From JBNKFV01 sp050289485 (GTDB taxonomy: Bacteria > Pseudomonadota > Gammaproteobacteria > Pseudomonadales > Cellvibrionaceae): DNA of 64,000 nt. Shown in pieces: positions 56,572 through 63,094 of this stretch (positions are counted from its first letter, which is position 1; every line of letters starts with the position of its first letter). The translations under genes were made by a program, and so were the position numbers. Below the pieces are notes generated by a model. The model saw only the letters and a program-made list of their open reading frames with translations. It had not been told where the DNA came from and did not search any database. The stretch lies in assembly GCA_050289485.1 (NCBI GenBank), contig JBNKFV010000001.1, forward strand, positions 78,405-142,404, in the 5' to 3' direction.

Positions 56572-57225
56572 CTAGATTTTCAAAACATTAGTCTTAAACT
56601 CACCAATACAATAATCGGCTGCAACCTTAAGCTCCTGCTTCAATCGCTCGGCATTATTGGCCAATAACTCATCGTAAGACGGCGAATTCTCGTCTTGATC
56701 AGGAACTCTTGAACAAAACCCTTCGGCTTCGACTCTTTTCGTCTTCCCATTAATTAACCTAAGCTTTGCACTATAAATGACTCTGTAGTTGTCCCAATCC
56801 GTTGGGAAATAACCAAAGCTCCAATTTACCGTCTGAATATCCAGCAAATAATCTGCATTAAATGGGGTTTTAACAACCTTTGACGTACTGTTTGCTGACA
56901 CAGCAACATTTTCGTCACTGACTGTTAAACCAAAACCTACCAGATCACCAGCTAACGACTGAGCAATATAAATGGCGGGGTCTTCCACATTATTTTCCGC
57001 CACAATTTGGTTGCCAGCGCTAATCATGGCCATTCCGCCAATGGCTCCAAACATAGCCTTGCCTGCCGTCATCGCTCCGAAACCTGGCAGCTCTCTCTTG
57101 GCGAGACTAATCTGACTACCCTTCATATTTTCGAGGTGGTTATCAGCCATTGGTACATTTTTTGTACTTACACAACCTGTTACGGATAAAAGCAGCATAA
57201 CCGCCAAAAGATACTTAGAGCTCAT
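56572..57225 (-). CDS. Predicted lipoprotein, function unknown
   Basis: 217 residues. Lipoprotein signal peptide LLAVMLLLSVTGC with Cys18 as the lipidated residue. A Gly/Ala-rich segment (GKAMFGAIGGMAMISAGNQI) follows near residue 55-75, then a beta-rich C-terminal domain. No family is recognised. It is the gene nearest ilvD; no attC follows its stop codon, so it is either the last, degenerate cassette or a chromosomal gene bordering the array. Confidence 0.75.
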   Translation of the reverse strand: MSSKYLLAVMLLLSVTGCVSTKNVPMADNHLENMKGSQISLAKRELPGFGAMTAGKAMFGAIGGMAMISAGNQIVAENNVEDPAIYIAQSLAGDLVGFGLTVSDENVAVSANSTSKVVKTPFNADYLLDIQTVNWSFGYFPTDWDNYRVIYSAKLRLINGKTKRVEAEGFCSRVPDQDENSPSYDELLANNAERLKQELKVAADYCIGEFKTNVLKI

Positions 57226-57346
57226 ACAATTTCCTTTTACATGTGAATACTTTTACTGGTTAATCGACCACATCATAAATTTAAGTCATCCATGATACTG
57301 TAGAATAACCGATGACTCAGAGCCTTGCCTGGAAAATAAAACCTGC

Positions 57347-57371
57347 ATTAAAGGGGTCTGACCCCTTTAAT
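57347..57371. repeat. GGGGTC/GACCCC palindromic repeat, copy 1
   Basis: Arms TTAAAGGGGTC and GACCCCTTTAA around a single central T, flanked by A and T to give 12-bp arms. It lies 14 bp past the stop of the 117-residue membrane protein gene. Minus-strand flank CGCATTAAGAATTAAAGG resembles that of copy 3. Confidence 0.9.
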
Positions 57372-57385
57372 TCTTAATGCGATTG

Positions 57386-57739
57386 TTATGTGACAATCAA
57401 CTGTAACTCAAATAGAAACAGTGTGCATATGGCAGAGATTCCGCCCCCACAACCTAGGCCGATTGTGACCATTTGAGTTTGCCAGCGGTTAAGAGTGTTG
57501 GATTTAAATATGACAGGAGCTAACGAAGCTGATGAGATAGCTATGGCTGAGGTAAACGCGACAATCACTATTTGAAGCTTTGTACCGTTTCCGTAGATCT
57601 GAATCAGCACAACTAAAACTAGGGCGAAAATAGAAATAAAGGTGATTTCTAAGCAGTGGTAAATACGCTTCCAGAGCCTTTGCTCTTTCTGACAATACCA
57701 TTCGATTTTTTCAGATAGTGTCTTCAAGACTAGATCCAA
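57386..57739 (-). CDS. Small membrane protein, possibly 5'-truncated cassette gene
   Basis: 117 residues with two or three hydrophobic segments (about 32-50, 56-76 and 90-108). The N-terminal KIEWYCQKEQRLWKRIYH and the paired helices recall SLATT-like effector proteins, but the match is only impressionistic. The reading frame has only a TTG start (57739) without a good ribosome site and a stop codon just upstream. The 3' end of a group II intron remnant is about 25 bp away, so the original 5' end may be lost. The stop codon runs into CATAACAA, like the first half of an attC site. Confidence 0.6.
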   Translation of the reverse strand: MDLVLKTLSEKIEWYCQKEQRLWKRIYHCLEITFISIFALVLVVLIQIYGNGTKLQIVIVAFTSAIAISSASLAPVIFKSNTLNRWQTQMVTIGLGCGGGISAICTLFLFELQLIVT

Positions 57740-57765
57740 TGCTTGAGTTTATGGCAGCACAGTCA

Positions 57766-58021
57766 TGGTAGAACGCCCCATCACTGAGACGCCCCCACAC
57801 AGATCCGGACGTGCGGAATTACCGCATCCTGCTCCTCAATAATATCATTGCCCGCGTAAAGCACAGGCACCTTAATACCAATCAACGTGTACATGCGGTT
57901 TGCGCACACGCATTGATCGGAACCCAAAATGGTTTAACATCCGTTTCATTCCTTGCCATGTGTAACTTTTACGCTGGCTTCGTCGATTTAGCCATTTATA
58001 CAAGCTTTTCAGTACGTGATC
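57766..58021 (-). mobile_element. 3' remnant of a group II intron (maturase C-terminus plus domains V/VI)
   Basis: On the minus strand the frame 58021-57872 reads SLYKWLNRRSQRKSYTW, then MKRMLNHFGFRSMRVRKPHV and VDWY-stop, the X/maturase end of group II intron reverse transcriptases. About 30 bp later comes GAGCAGGATGCGGTAATTCC and CGCACGTCCGGATCTGTGTG, a canonical domain V hairpin, then a possible domain VI. The reverse transcriptase core, endonuclease region and domains I-IV are gone, cut at the palindromic repeat (58023). Group IIC-attC introns insert into integron attC sites, which fits this place. Confidence 0.85.
57872..58021 (-). pseudogene. Truncated group II intron reverse transcriptase/maturase
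   Basis: Last 49 codons only, from Asp (codon 58019-58021) to the stop at 57872-57874. Upstream in frame are TTT and then a TAA contributed by palindromic repeat copy 2, so the truncation coincides with that repeat. No start codon; not functional. Confidence 0.85.
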
Positions 58022-58022
58022 A

Positions 58023-58049
58023 AATTAAAGGGGTCTGACCCCTTTAATT
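58023..58049. repeat. GGGGTC/GACCCC palindromic repeat, copy 2
   Basis: 13-bp perfect arms (AATTAAAGGGGTC and its reverse complement) around a central T. It forms the truncation edge of the group II intron remnant and the last codons of the 54-residue gene. Confidence 0.9.
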
Positions 58050-58189
58050 GCACCCGCTGGCGCATACATCTCCCCACCCATAAGACCATATTTAACTTTT
58101 TCGGTTAAAGCTTGAATGTCTACGCCTTGCTTGTGCGCCTCAATGAGAATTCCTGCGATAGCGTTTGATATTTCTTCATTATTTTCCAT
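58025..58189 (-). CDS. 54-residue small protein, C-terminus fused into a palindromic repeat
   Basis: ATG at 58189 with GGAGGG 6 nt upstream, a strong ribosome site. It reads MENNEEISNAIAGILIEAHK, then QGVDIQALTEKVKYGLMGGE and ends with APAGAIKGVRPL, the last eight residues coming from the repeat, with its TAA as stop. So the natural C-terminus was probably replaced. It lies 22 bp downstream of the zinc-ribbon gene, no attC between, so both belonged to one cassette. Function unknown. Confidence 0.65.
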   Translation of the reverse strand: MENNEEISNAIAGILIEAHKQGVDIQALTEKVKYGLMGGEMYAPAGAIKGVRPL

Positions 58190-58211
58190 GACCATTCCCT
58201 CCAATTAGAAT

Positions 58212-58451
58212 TTACTTTCCGATAAACAAGATATTTAAGCCTTCTGCGGACTCTGAGTTTCCACAGTTGTTGCATGTTAGGTCTACATCTGTACGGCAGT
58301 CATTGACTTTATTTTTCCACCCTTTCGCTCTATAGATCTTCTGATCAGGGTCTTGAAAGTAATCAACGATTCCGGCATCACATCTGTGGCACCGTATTTT
58401 TAAGCTACTGCCATTGTGAACAAAGTCAAAGGTCTTAAATCCCATCTCCAC
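58212..58451 (-). CDS. Cassette gene: small zinc-ribbon protein
   Basis: 79 residues with two CxxC pairs, CHRC near residue 21 and CNNC near residue 60, spaced as in a zinc ribbon. GTG 58451 or ATG 58445 could start it; GAGAGG lies before both. It lies directly downstream of attC A and is followed by the 54-residue gene. No family is recognised. Confidence 0.65.
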   Translation of the reverse strand: MEMGFKTFDFVHNGSSLKIRCHRCDAGIVDYFQDPDQKIYRAKGWKNKVNDCRTDVDLTCNNCGNSESAEGLNILFIGK

Positions 58452-58468
58452 TTTACCTCTCGAGTAAT

Positions 58469-58541
58469 GCCTAACGCCGCAAGCAAAGGTGAGCGTTAGC
58501 GAGTCCAGCCCGCAGGGCGATTTTGCCTTGCCTTGTTATCT
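58469..58541 (-). other. attC site A
   Basis: Plus strand starts GCCTAAC and ends GTTATCT, the RYYYAAC...GTTRRRY core pair, with internal complementary arms (GCGAGTCCAGCCCGCAGGGC). Belongs to the 135-residue membrane-protein cassette, whose stop codon lies 3 bp inside the array side. Confidence 0.9.
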
Positions 58542-58543
58542 GT

Positions 58544-58951
58544 TTAAAGTGCTTCATTTATTAGCACCGCTGCAAACAAAGACGCTAACATAAAGCCGCA
58601 AATGACTACCATTGAAAATACCCGATCATAAATTAAGCCTGTCTTGAAATTAAAGGCAACATTTTCAGGTGGCCGACCATGTTTTGCCAAGAAAGCTGAA
58701 TGGTATGCTCTAAATAGAGCTGAGTGTACTAAGGGGCTCAACAGAGCAACGAACCACATAATTGATAATTTCGTCATTTCAGCGCTAAATAGGTATAACA
58801 CTCCGAAAATTGCTAATAATACAAAGATAAGATTAACCTTCTTTGCCAGCGGCCCTTCGAGAAGTAAATTTGTATGCTTCCGTTCGGCATATATCACACC
58901 AACACAAAACATGCATAAAATCTGAACTGCGATTTGTATATCTATTTCCAT
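58544..58951 (-). CDS. Cassette gene: small membrane protein (135 aa)
   Basis: Four hydrophobic segments (about 6-22, 40-56, 62-80, 112-132) with a polar loop AKHGRPPENVAFNFKTG in between. No family is recognised. The ATG is 7 bp from palindromic repeat copy 3 and has no evident Shine-Dalgarno sequence, so the repeat may have displaced it. Its stop codon is followed at once by attC A. Confidence 0.65.
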   Translation of the reverse strand: MEIDIQIAVQILCMFCVGVIYAERKHTNLLLEGPLAKKVNLIFVLLAIFGVLYLFSAEMTKLSIMWFVALLSPLVHSALFRAYHSAFLAKHGRPPENVAFNFKTGLIYDRVFSMVVICGFMLASLFAAVLINEAL

Positions 58952-58957
58952 ATGTAG

Positions 58958-58984
58958 AATTAAAGGGGTCTGACCCCTTTAATT
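58958..58984. repeat. GGGGTC/GACCCC palindromic repeat, copy 3
   Basis: 13-bp perfect arms, same sequence as copies 1 and 2. It lies between two membrane-protein genes where an attC would be expected, 25 bp after the stop of the 89-residue gene. Confidence 0.9.
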
Positions 58985-59009
58985 TTTATGCGATGGTGAT
59001 ATTTGCATG

Positions 59010-59279
59010 CTATTTCTCTTTGAGTTCAACGCCAAATATCTTAAATATTCCTACGAAAATCCCTATGACAAGTAGTATGGCTGCCGGCAAGAACAAGACC
59101 AGGGCTATGAGTAGCTTTCCTAGCGTTAGAACATACTGAAGGTTCAGCAGTTCGCTGGAAAAGCCAGACAGAACCAACCTAAATGCAAAAACGGCAGCTA
59201 TTGATGAGCCCGCGGTCATGAATATGAGTAGAGCAAAGTACCTGTACGCTTTAAACCCGCGAAGCAATATAGCCCTCAA
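59010..59279 (-). CDS. Cassette gene: small membrane protein (89 aa)
   Basis: Two hydrophobic segments (about 14-36 and 53-80), basic N-terminus, ends VELKEK. TTG start at 59279 is supported by GGAGG 7 nt upstream. It lies immediately downstream of attC B but has no attC after its stop codon; palindromic repeat copy 3 is there instead. Function unknown. Confidence 0.65.
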   Translation of the reverse strand: MRAILLRGFKAYRYFALLIFMTAGSSIAAVFAFRLVLSGFSSELLNLQYVLTLGKLLIALVLFLPAAILLVIGIFVGIFKIFGVELKEK

Positions 59280-59310
59280 TTTATGCCTCCAAATAACGCG
59301 CTACAAAACC

Positions 59311-59370
59311 GCATAACGCCCAAAGCAAGCGCGCCGCCTTATGGCGTCGCTTTGCCTTTGCTTGTTATGA
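59311..59370 (-). other. attC site B
   Basis: Short attC of 60 bp: GCATAAC at the plus-strand start and GTTATGA at the end, with internal arms GCGCGCCGCC...GGCGTCGC. It contains the last 10 codons and the stop of the preceding gene (59339). An extra AATAACG at 59292 could be a leftover half site. Confidence 0.88.
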
Positions 59371-59785
59371 GATATTGGTTAACGGACTGTATAAGATATA
59401 GCCTTGAATCCCAATCGCCTCGACAAGGGGATCGGTTAAGCCCGCATAGATAATAGACGCCAACCATTAAATCCTCCTTGCTCGGCTTGTAGTATGAGTT
59501 TATTGACACTCCTTTAACAGGAGACCCTAGTTCCACTTTATGAAGAGGCCCGCTTTCTTCGCCGTTATAGGTGTAGACCTGGGTTGTAACTGGAACCCAA
59601 TGCTCATCAATTTTAGACGGAACAATAAGACGAACGTAATTTTGTTCACCCATTTTTTGAATTTCTACGGAAAAGCCCAATTCATTAATATTACTAGGCG
59701 TAATCTCTATCGGCACGGCTGGAGGTGAAGCATAGCTACCAATGGATATAAGTAAACCAGATAAGATTGAGATGATTCGATTCAT
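59339..59785 (-). CDS. Cassette gene: secreted protein (148 aa)
   Basis: ATG 59785 begins MNRIISILSGLLISIGSYAS, a Sec signal peptide cleaved near residue 20 (SYAS/PP). The mature part is about 128 residues with a Cys pair (YLCGLNRSPC) that could form a disulfide. An upstream in-frame ATG (59941) would run through attC C and is rejected. The stop codon lies inside attC B, so the attC supplies the C-terminus TSKGKATP. Function unknown. Confidence 0.65.
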   Translation of the reverse strand: MNRIISILSGLLISIGSYASPPAVPIEITPSNINELGFSVEIQKMGEQNYVRLIVPSKIDEHWVPVTTQVYTYNGEESGPLHKVELGSPVKGVSINSYYKPSKEDLMVGVYYLCGLNRSPCRGDWDSRLYLIQSVNQYLITSKGKATP

Positions 59786-59792
59786 GGCTTTC

Positions 59793-59882
59793 TCATAACG
59801 CCCCGCTAAACGGCGAGCGCTAGTGAGTCCGGTGGAGGCCACGCTTTTTGTGGCCGGAACGAATTTGAGCGGCTTGTTAAAT
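59793..59882 (-). other. attC site C
   Basis: TCATAAC to GTTAAAT, 90 bp, with internal arms GAGGCCACGC / GTGGCC. Its 3' half resembles that of attC D (..CGGAACGAATTTGAGC..), suggesting common descent. It contains the stop codon of the upstream gene at 59877. Confidence 0.9.
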
Positions 59883-60200
59883 GCTGACACTCTGAACCCC
59901 AATACTAAAGCTTTTAGCTGTGATGTAACGATTGCCCGCATTGGTTTCTAGCTTGATAGTAGTAAAACCACCTTCTTCTTTTACCACGGAGACAGCCAAT
60001 ATTGTTGGGTTACACTCAAATGGCATTTCTTCGATGGCATGAGCATGATAGCCACTAAAAGTAATAGCTTTTGGCACAAATATATTTTGATCCCAGTTTT
60101 CAGGGTACTGAATGTTATAGATCAACTGATCCTTAGCTGGAAGCTCTACGACCGATTCAATCTCTGAGTCATGCCAATGAATTTCGTTTAGATTTTCCAT
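59877..60200 (-). CDS. Cassette gene: 107-residue protein, HWHDSE motif
   Basis: Soluble protein beginning MENLNEIHWHDSEIESVVEL from ATG 60200 (AAGGAA upstream; ATG 60215 lies in attC D). The His-Asp-Ser-Glu start and a beta-rich body (PEGYHAHAIEE-like FSGYHAHAIEEMPFECNP) are shared by small integron and phage-cassette proteins that I recall as uncharacterised; the family is not assigned. Stop codon overlaps attC C. Confidence 0.65.
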   Translation of the reverse strand: MENLNEIHWHDSEIESVVELPAKDQLIYNIQYPENWDQNIFVPKAITFSGYHAHAIEEMPFECNPTILAVSVVKEEGGFTTIKLETNAGNRYITAKSFSIGVQSVSI

Positions 60201-60213
60201 ACTTTCCTTAGGC

Positions 60214-60312
60214 ATTTAACGCTTTGCTAAGGGGCGTGCGAAACATCGTGTAGCACGTCCCGCGGAGGTTGCGCTTTTTGCAACCGGAGTGAACTTGAGC
60301 AACTAGTTATGA
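60214..60312 (-). other. attC site D
   Basis: ATTTAAC to GTTATGA, 99 bp, internal arms GGAGGTTGCGC / GCAACC; 3' half similar to attC C. Follows the 94-residue membrane-protein gene. Confidence 0.9.
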
Positions 60313-60315
60313 GTT

Positions 60316-60600
60316 TTACAAATCAATTCCGATATCCCCGTCACTACTTTTAACCACCTTACCAATAGATCGAATTGCAAATGCTATAGAGCGGTATGGT
60401 AAGTCTACGATTATTTCTAGAATATCGTACCATTCGCTGTCTCCTGACGATTTCTTTGGCCAGATAAAATGGACGATAATATATCCGCCAATACAAAAGA
60501 GTAACACTGCCCAGTTAAAACCATTGGCAAAAATATCGTAAACCAAATACGAGCTTAAAGAAAAAATTATTATGGCAATTATTGCTCTAAATACATCCAT
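60316..60600 (-). CDS. Cassette gene: small membrane protein (94 aa)
   Basis: Two hydrophobic segments at the N-terminus (about 4-20 and 29-47), then a polar tail containing FIWPKKSSGDSEWYDI and IDLPYRSIAFAIRSIG. ATG 60600, weak ribosome site. Located between attC E and attC D. Function unknown. Confidence 0.65.
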   Translation of the reverse strand: MDVFRAIIAIIIFSLSSYLVYDIFANGFNWAVLLFCIGGYIIVHFIWPKKSSGDSEWYDILEIIVDLPYRSIAFAIRSIGKVVKSSDGDIGIDL

Positions 60601-60610
60601 GCTCTAGTAC

Positions 60611-60721
60611 TCATAACGCTGCAATTACCGGCGGGAACGTAGTTGATTGTTTTGCGGTAGCGTAGCGTTAAACCGCAAAACGAGCAACGAAGTGGGAGTC
60701 CGGTAGATTGCTTTGTTATGC
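60611..60721 (-). other. attC site E
   Basis: TCATAAC to GTTATGC, 111 bp, the longest in view, with a long internal palindrome TTGCGGTAGCGTAGCGTTAAACC-type region (GTTTTGCGG...CCGCAAAAC). Belongs to the 132-residue gene whose stop overlaps it. Confidence 0.88.
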
Positions 60722-61114
60722 GATACCACGACGCCCCGCCATTTGCCAACCTTGATAACAACCCACTGATAAACAGATACAGCCAATGAAAGCGCCCCAA
60801 TGACCCATGTACATTGCCAAAGGAGCCACTATTAAGGACGACAACCCGACAAAGGCACTGAGGAACTTTAGCCCGCCAATAGAAAATAGCCCGCCATGTC
60901 TATTTGGCTTATTTAGAACAAGCCGAACCGAAATTAAACCGAACCAATACACAGCTAATAATAGAAGCGCACCACCGATAAACGTAACGTATTTTAAGCC
61001 GGCATTTAAAACCAGCATTAAAAACAGACCGGAGAATACAAGAGAGATAAAGGCAACTACCAAACCGACCATGATCTCTAAAAATCTTCCGGGTGATTCT
61101 TGATATTGATTCAT
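60716..61114 (-). CDS. Cassette gene: small membrane protein (132 aa)
   Basis: Four hydrophobic segments (about 12-34, 38-54, 72-92, 96-114). Starts MNQYQESPGRFLEIMVG at ATG 61114. The stop codon is inside attC E, so the last residues (RRGIA) derive from the recombination site. Function unknown. Confidence 0.65.
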   Translation of the reverse strand: MNQYQESPGRFLEIMVGLVVAFISLVFSGLFLMLVLNAGLKYVTFIGGALLLLAVYWFGLISVRLVLNKPNRHGGLFSIGGLKFLSAFVGLSSLIVAPLAMYMGHWGAFIGCICLSVGCYQGWQMAGRRGIA

Positions 61115-61124
61115 ATTCGATTAC

Positions 61125-61217
61125 GCATAACGCCTTGCACACGGGCCGCAGTGGAGCGCCAGCGGAACGGAGGTCCGAGCCGCGTAGCGGCGCTTTACGT
61201 GCTGCAACTTGTTATGT
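61125..61217 (-). other. attC site F
   Basis: GCATAAC to GTTATGT, 93 bp, internal arms GGAGCGCCAGCG / CGGCGC and GCCGCGTAGCGGC. Follows the 86-residue gene. Confidence 0.9.
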
Positions 61218-61220
61218 GTT

Positions 61221-61481
61221 TTATGCACGATATACAGCCCTATGTACAACTTTTTGTATTTTGGACAGCTTAGCATTTTGCTGCGAAGTAAAACTGGAGC
61301 CATATTTCAGCTTCGCCGAATCGAGGTGTTCAAGCAAATACGCCCAACCGTCGGTGAGTCCATTTAAACCAGACATACCCTCTGATATTAAACTACTAAC
61401 CTCCTCACGACCGCTTGAGGATAACTCTTGTTGCAGATTTTCTATTGCCTCAAAGAGCTCTGTATTAGTTTTAAAATCCAT
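61221..61481 (-). CDS. Cassette gene: 86-residue soluble protein
   Basis: Helical, acidic small protein (MDFKTNTELFEAIENLQQEL, then EEVSSLISEGMSGLNGLTD), no membrane segment. ATG 61481; AGTAGAG upstream. Between attC G and attC F. No family is recognised. Confidence 0.6.
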   Translation of the reverse strand: MDFKTNTELFEAIENLQQELSSSGREEVSSLISEGMSGLNGLTDGWAYLLEHLDSAKLKYGSSFTSQQNAKLSKIQKVVHRAVYRA

Positions 61482-61494
61482 GATCTCTACTTAC

Positions 61495-61554
61495 ACATAA
61501 CGCCACAAACACCGGCGAAGCTCTGCTGCGTCCGAGTGCTTTGACTTGTTAAGT
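61495..61554 (-). other. attC site G
   Basis: ACATAAC to GTTAAGT, 60 bp. It ends the two-gene HEPN cassette, 3 bp before the stop codon of the HEPN gene. Confidence 0.88.
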
Positions 61555-61557
61555 TTA

Positions 61558-62385
61558 TTACTGGCGAAATTTATCATTATTTAGAATAATGCTATTTATA
61601 TCGTGAAAAAATGCAATCATATTTGGCTCTTCTATCGGTGCCTCACCTGGGTGTGCACTATGGTTTCTATATTGGAAGCACGTGCGCAACCGTTCCGCCT
61701 GGTTGCTATCAATAAGCTCCATGCCCTCTAAAACAACTATCAGATCTGTATCGAAAACGGTTTGTAGTTCCGACAGAGAAGATATAGAGTATTCTTTCTT
61801 CCAAAATTTGTACTTACCTTTGGTAGCGGCTTTAAGTTTGGCTGAAGTTTTATTAAATGTATCAAGGCCAATTACTATCAATTTTTCCTGTATTTTATGA
61901 ACAACAGCACACCAACCCAGTACAATCGCTGCCCTGTTGAACCCCGACGACGCGCAATCAAATGCCTCTTTTAAATATTCAGATTCCTCCGGCGTCGCTA
62001 AATCTGGTATAAGATCATGAAGACTAAGTGAATTACTGGTTTCGTCTTGATAGTCCTGCTTGATTGGCAGAATAAACTTATCATCAAATTTTCGTAGAAC
62101 TTTGTTTATTACCTTTAGATAAGAGGTTTTTTGATTATTTGGCCGACTAATAATATGTAGCTGTCTCATTTGTTCTGCAGTTTCTTTAATAACTTCTGGG
62201 TTGAGCTTTACTTTATGCTCCAAAGGACTTCTGAGATCCTCAACCCAAGTGCTGGCAATTTGATCTGCAAGCGCCATGGGCACTTTCCTGGAGACCCTAT
62301 CTCCAGGAATGGAACTTACCTCTTTTTTTAACTTTTTTAAGCTTTCTTTAAATGACTCAACACTGCCTATAATGTCTTGCTTCAC
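61558..62385 (-). CDS. Cassette gene: HEPN-domain protein (275 aa), toxin/defence candidate
   Basis: The C-terminal domain (about 130-275) carries AAIVLGWCAVVHKIQEKL as the first HEPN helix and FQYRNHSAHPGEAP as the last, with Arg240 and His245 as the Rx4H active-site motif of HEPN ribonucleases and related proteins. The first 110 residues are helical and basic and may bind a partner or nucleic acid. GTG start, overlapping the upstream 204-residue gene's stop by 4 nt (GTGA), so the two are co-translated and share one cassette ended by attC G. HEPN proteins occur in toxin-antitoxin, abortive infection and CRISPR systems; activity is inference. Confidence 0.8.
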   Translation of the reverse strand: MKQDIIGSVESFKESLKKLKKEVSSIPGDRVSRKVPMALADQIASTWVEDLRSPLEHKVKLNPEVIKETAEQMRQLHIISRPNNQKTSYLKVINKVLRKFDDKFILPIKQDYQDETSNSLSLHDLIPDLATPEESEYLKEAFDCASSGFNRAAIVLGWCAVVHKIQEKLIVIGLDTFNKTSAKLKAATKGKYKFWKKEYSISSLSELQTVFDTDLIVVLEGMELIDSNQAERLRTCFQYRNHSAHPGEAPIEEPNMIAFFHDINSIILNNDKFRQ

Positions 62386-62996
62386 GAATCAGAGCCCACG
62401 AGAGATTTCACAATCTTGCCTAGCGCGTCAAGCCCATCGTTTGATAACGTCTGAGCCTCACCCTGTGTTTCCAGTGGAGCGCTAAAAAGCTTAGCATGAG
62501 ATGCATTTTTGAAATTAGTAGAAAAGTTTTTCTTATCATAATAGCCCTTTTCTTGACAGATGGATCTTACGGATTCTGCATCACACGCCATCGAATTTCC
62601 CAGAATTCCATTCTTTAGCGCTATAAGAAGAGCCCATTCTATTTGGCCCTTCGATACAACCTCGGCTGCAGGCTCTTTAATAAAATGTAGCTCTTCATCT
62701 TCGTACAAAAACAAAGCCTGAAGATGTTCTTCCGTCACACCTGTACGCTTCATAAAAACCCTGACCTTTGCAGGCGTAGGAATGCTTTGACCAGCTGGCT
62801 TACCATGATCATCTAGTTGCTCTTCCTTCTTCTTTTCTATGCCTTGTTTTTCCGGTGGAGATGATTTTGTCTCTCCTGAATCGGTTAGTAGATTCTCTAA
62901 CAATAATTCAAAACATCTTTCACGGAACTGCTCAGGAACACTGGAGGCAACCTCTGCTATATCCTTTAGCTCTTTTTTTAATTTTTGATAGTCCAT
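62382..62996 (-). CDS. Cassette gene: 204-residue partner of the HEPN protein
   Basis: Helical N-terminus (MDYQKLKKELKDIAEVASS), a charged linker about 60-85, then a compact C-terminal part (about 88-170) with QIEWALLIALKNGILG and YYDKKNFSTNFKNA, whose spacing looks like a winged-helix fold. GGAGAG precedes the ATG at 62996. It is the first gene of the two-gene cassette, the usual place for an antitoxin or a sensor. No family is recognised with certainty. Confidence 0.75.
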   Translation of the reverse strand: MDYQKLKKELKDIAEVASSVPEQFRERCFELLLENLLTDSGETKSSPPEKQGIEKKKEEQLDDHGKPAGQSIPTPAKVRVFMKRTGVTEEHLQALFLYEDEELHFIKEPAAEVVSKGQIEWALLIALKNGILGNSMACDAESVRSICQEKGYYDKKNFSTNFKNASHAKLFSAPLETQGEAQTLSNDGLDALGKIVKSLVGSDS

Positions 62997-63018
62997 ACAT
63001 CTCTCCGATATTTTTGAA

Positions 63019-63094
63019 ACTTAACGCCCAAAGCAGCGGCCGAGCGTAGCGAGGTCCAGCCCCGCAGGGGCGATGCTGCCTTTGCTTGTTAGGT
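63019..63094 (-). other. attC site H
   Basis: ACTTAAC to GTTAGGT, 76 bp, internal arms GCGTAGCGAGGTCCAGCC / CCGCAGGGGC. It resembles attC A. It contains the stop codon of the 161-residue gene. Confidence 0.9.

Noticed and set aside
57380..57385. A complete attC after the 117-residue gene
   Set aside because: Only the CATAACAA half resembles an attC; the partner core site and internal arms are absent.
57386..57739. Assigning the 117-residue protein to the SLATT family
   Set aside because: Only the helix pattern and a few N-terminal residues agree; a profile search would be needed.
57811..58038. Plus-strand frame over the intron remnant
   Set aside because: The minus strand reads a clear maturase C-terminus; the plus frame is its shadow.
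59786..59941. Longer N-terminus for the secreted cassette protein (59339 gene) starting at 59941
   Set aside because: It would run through attC C and hide the signal peptide beginning at 59785.
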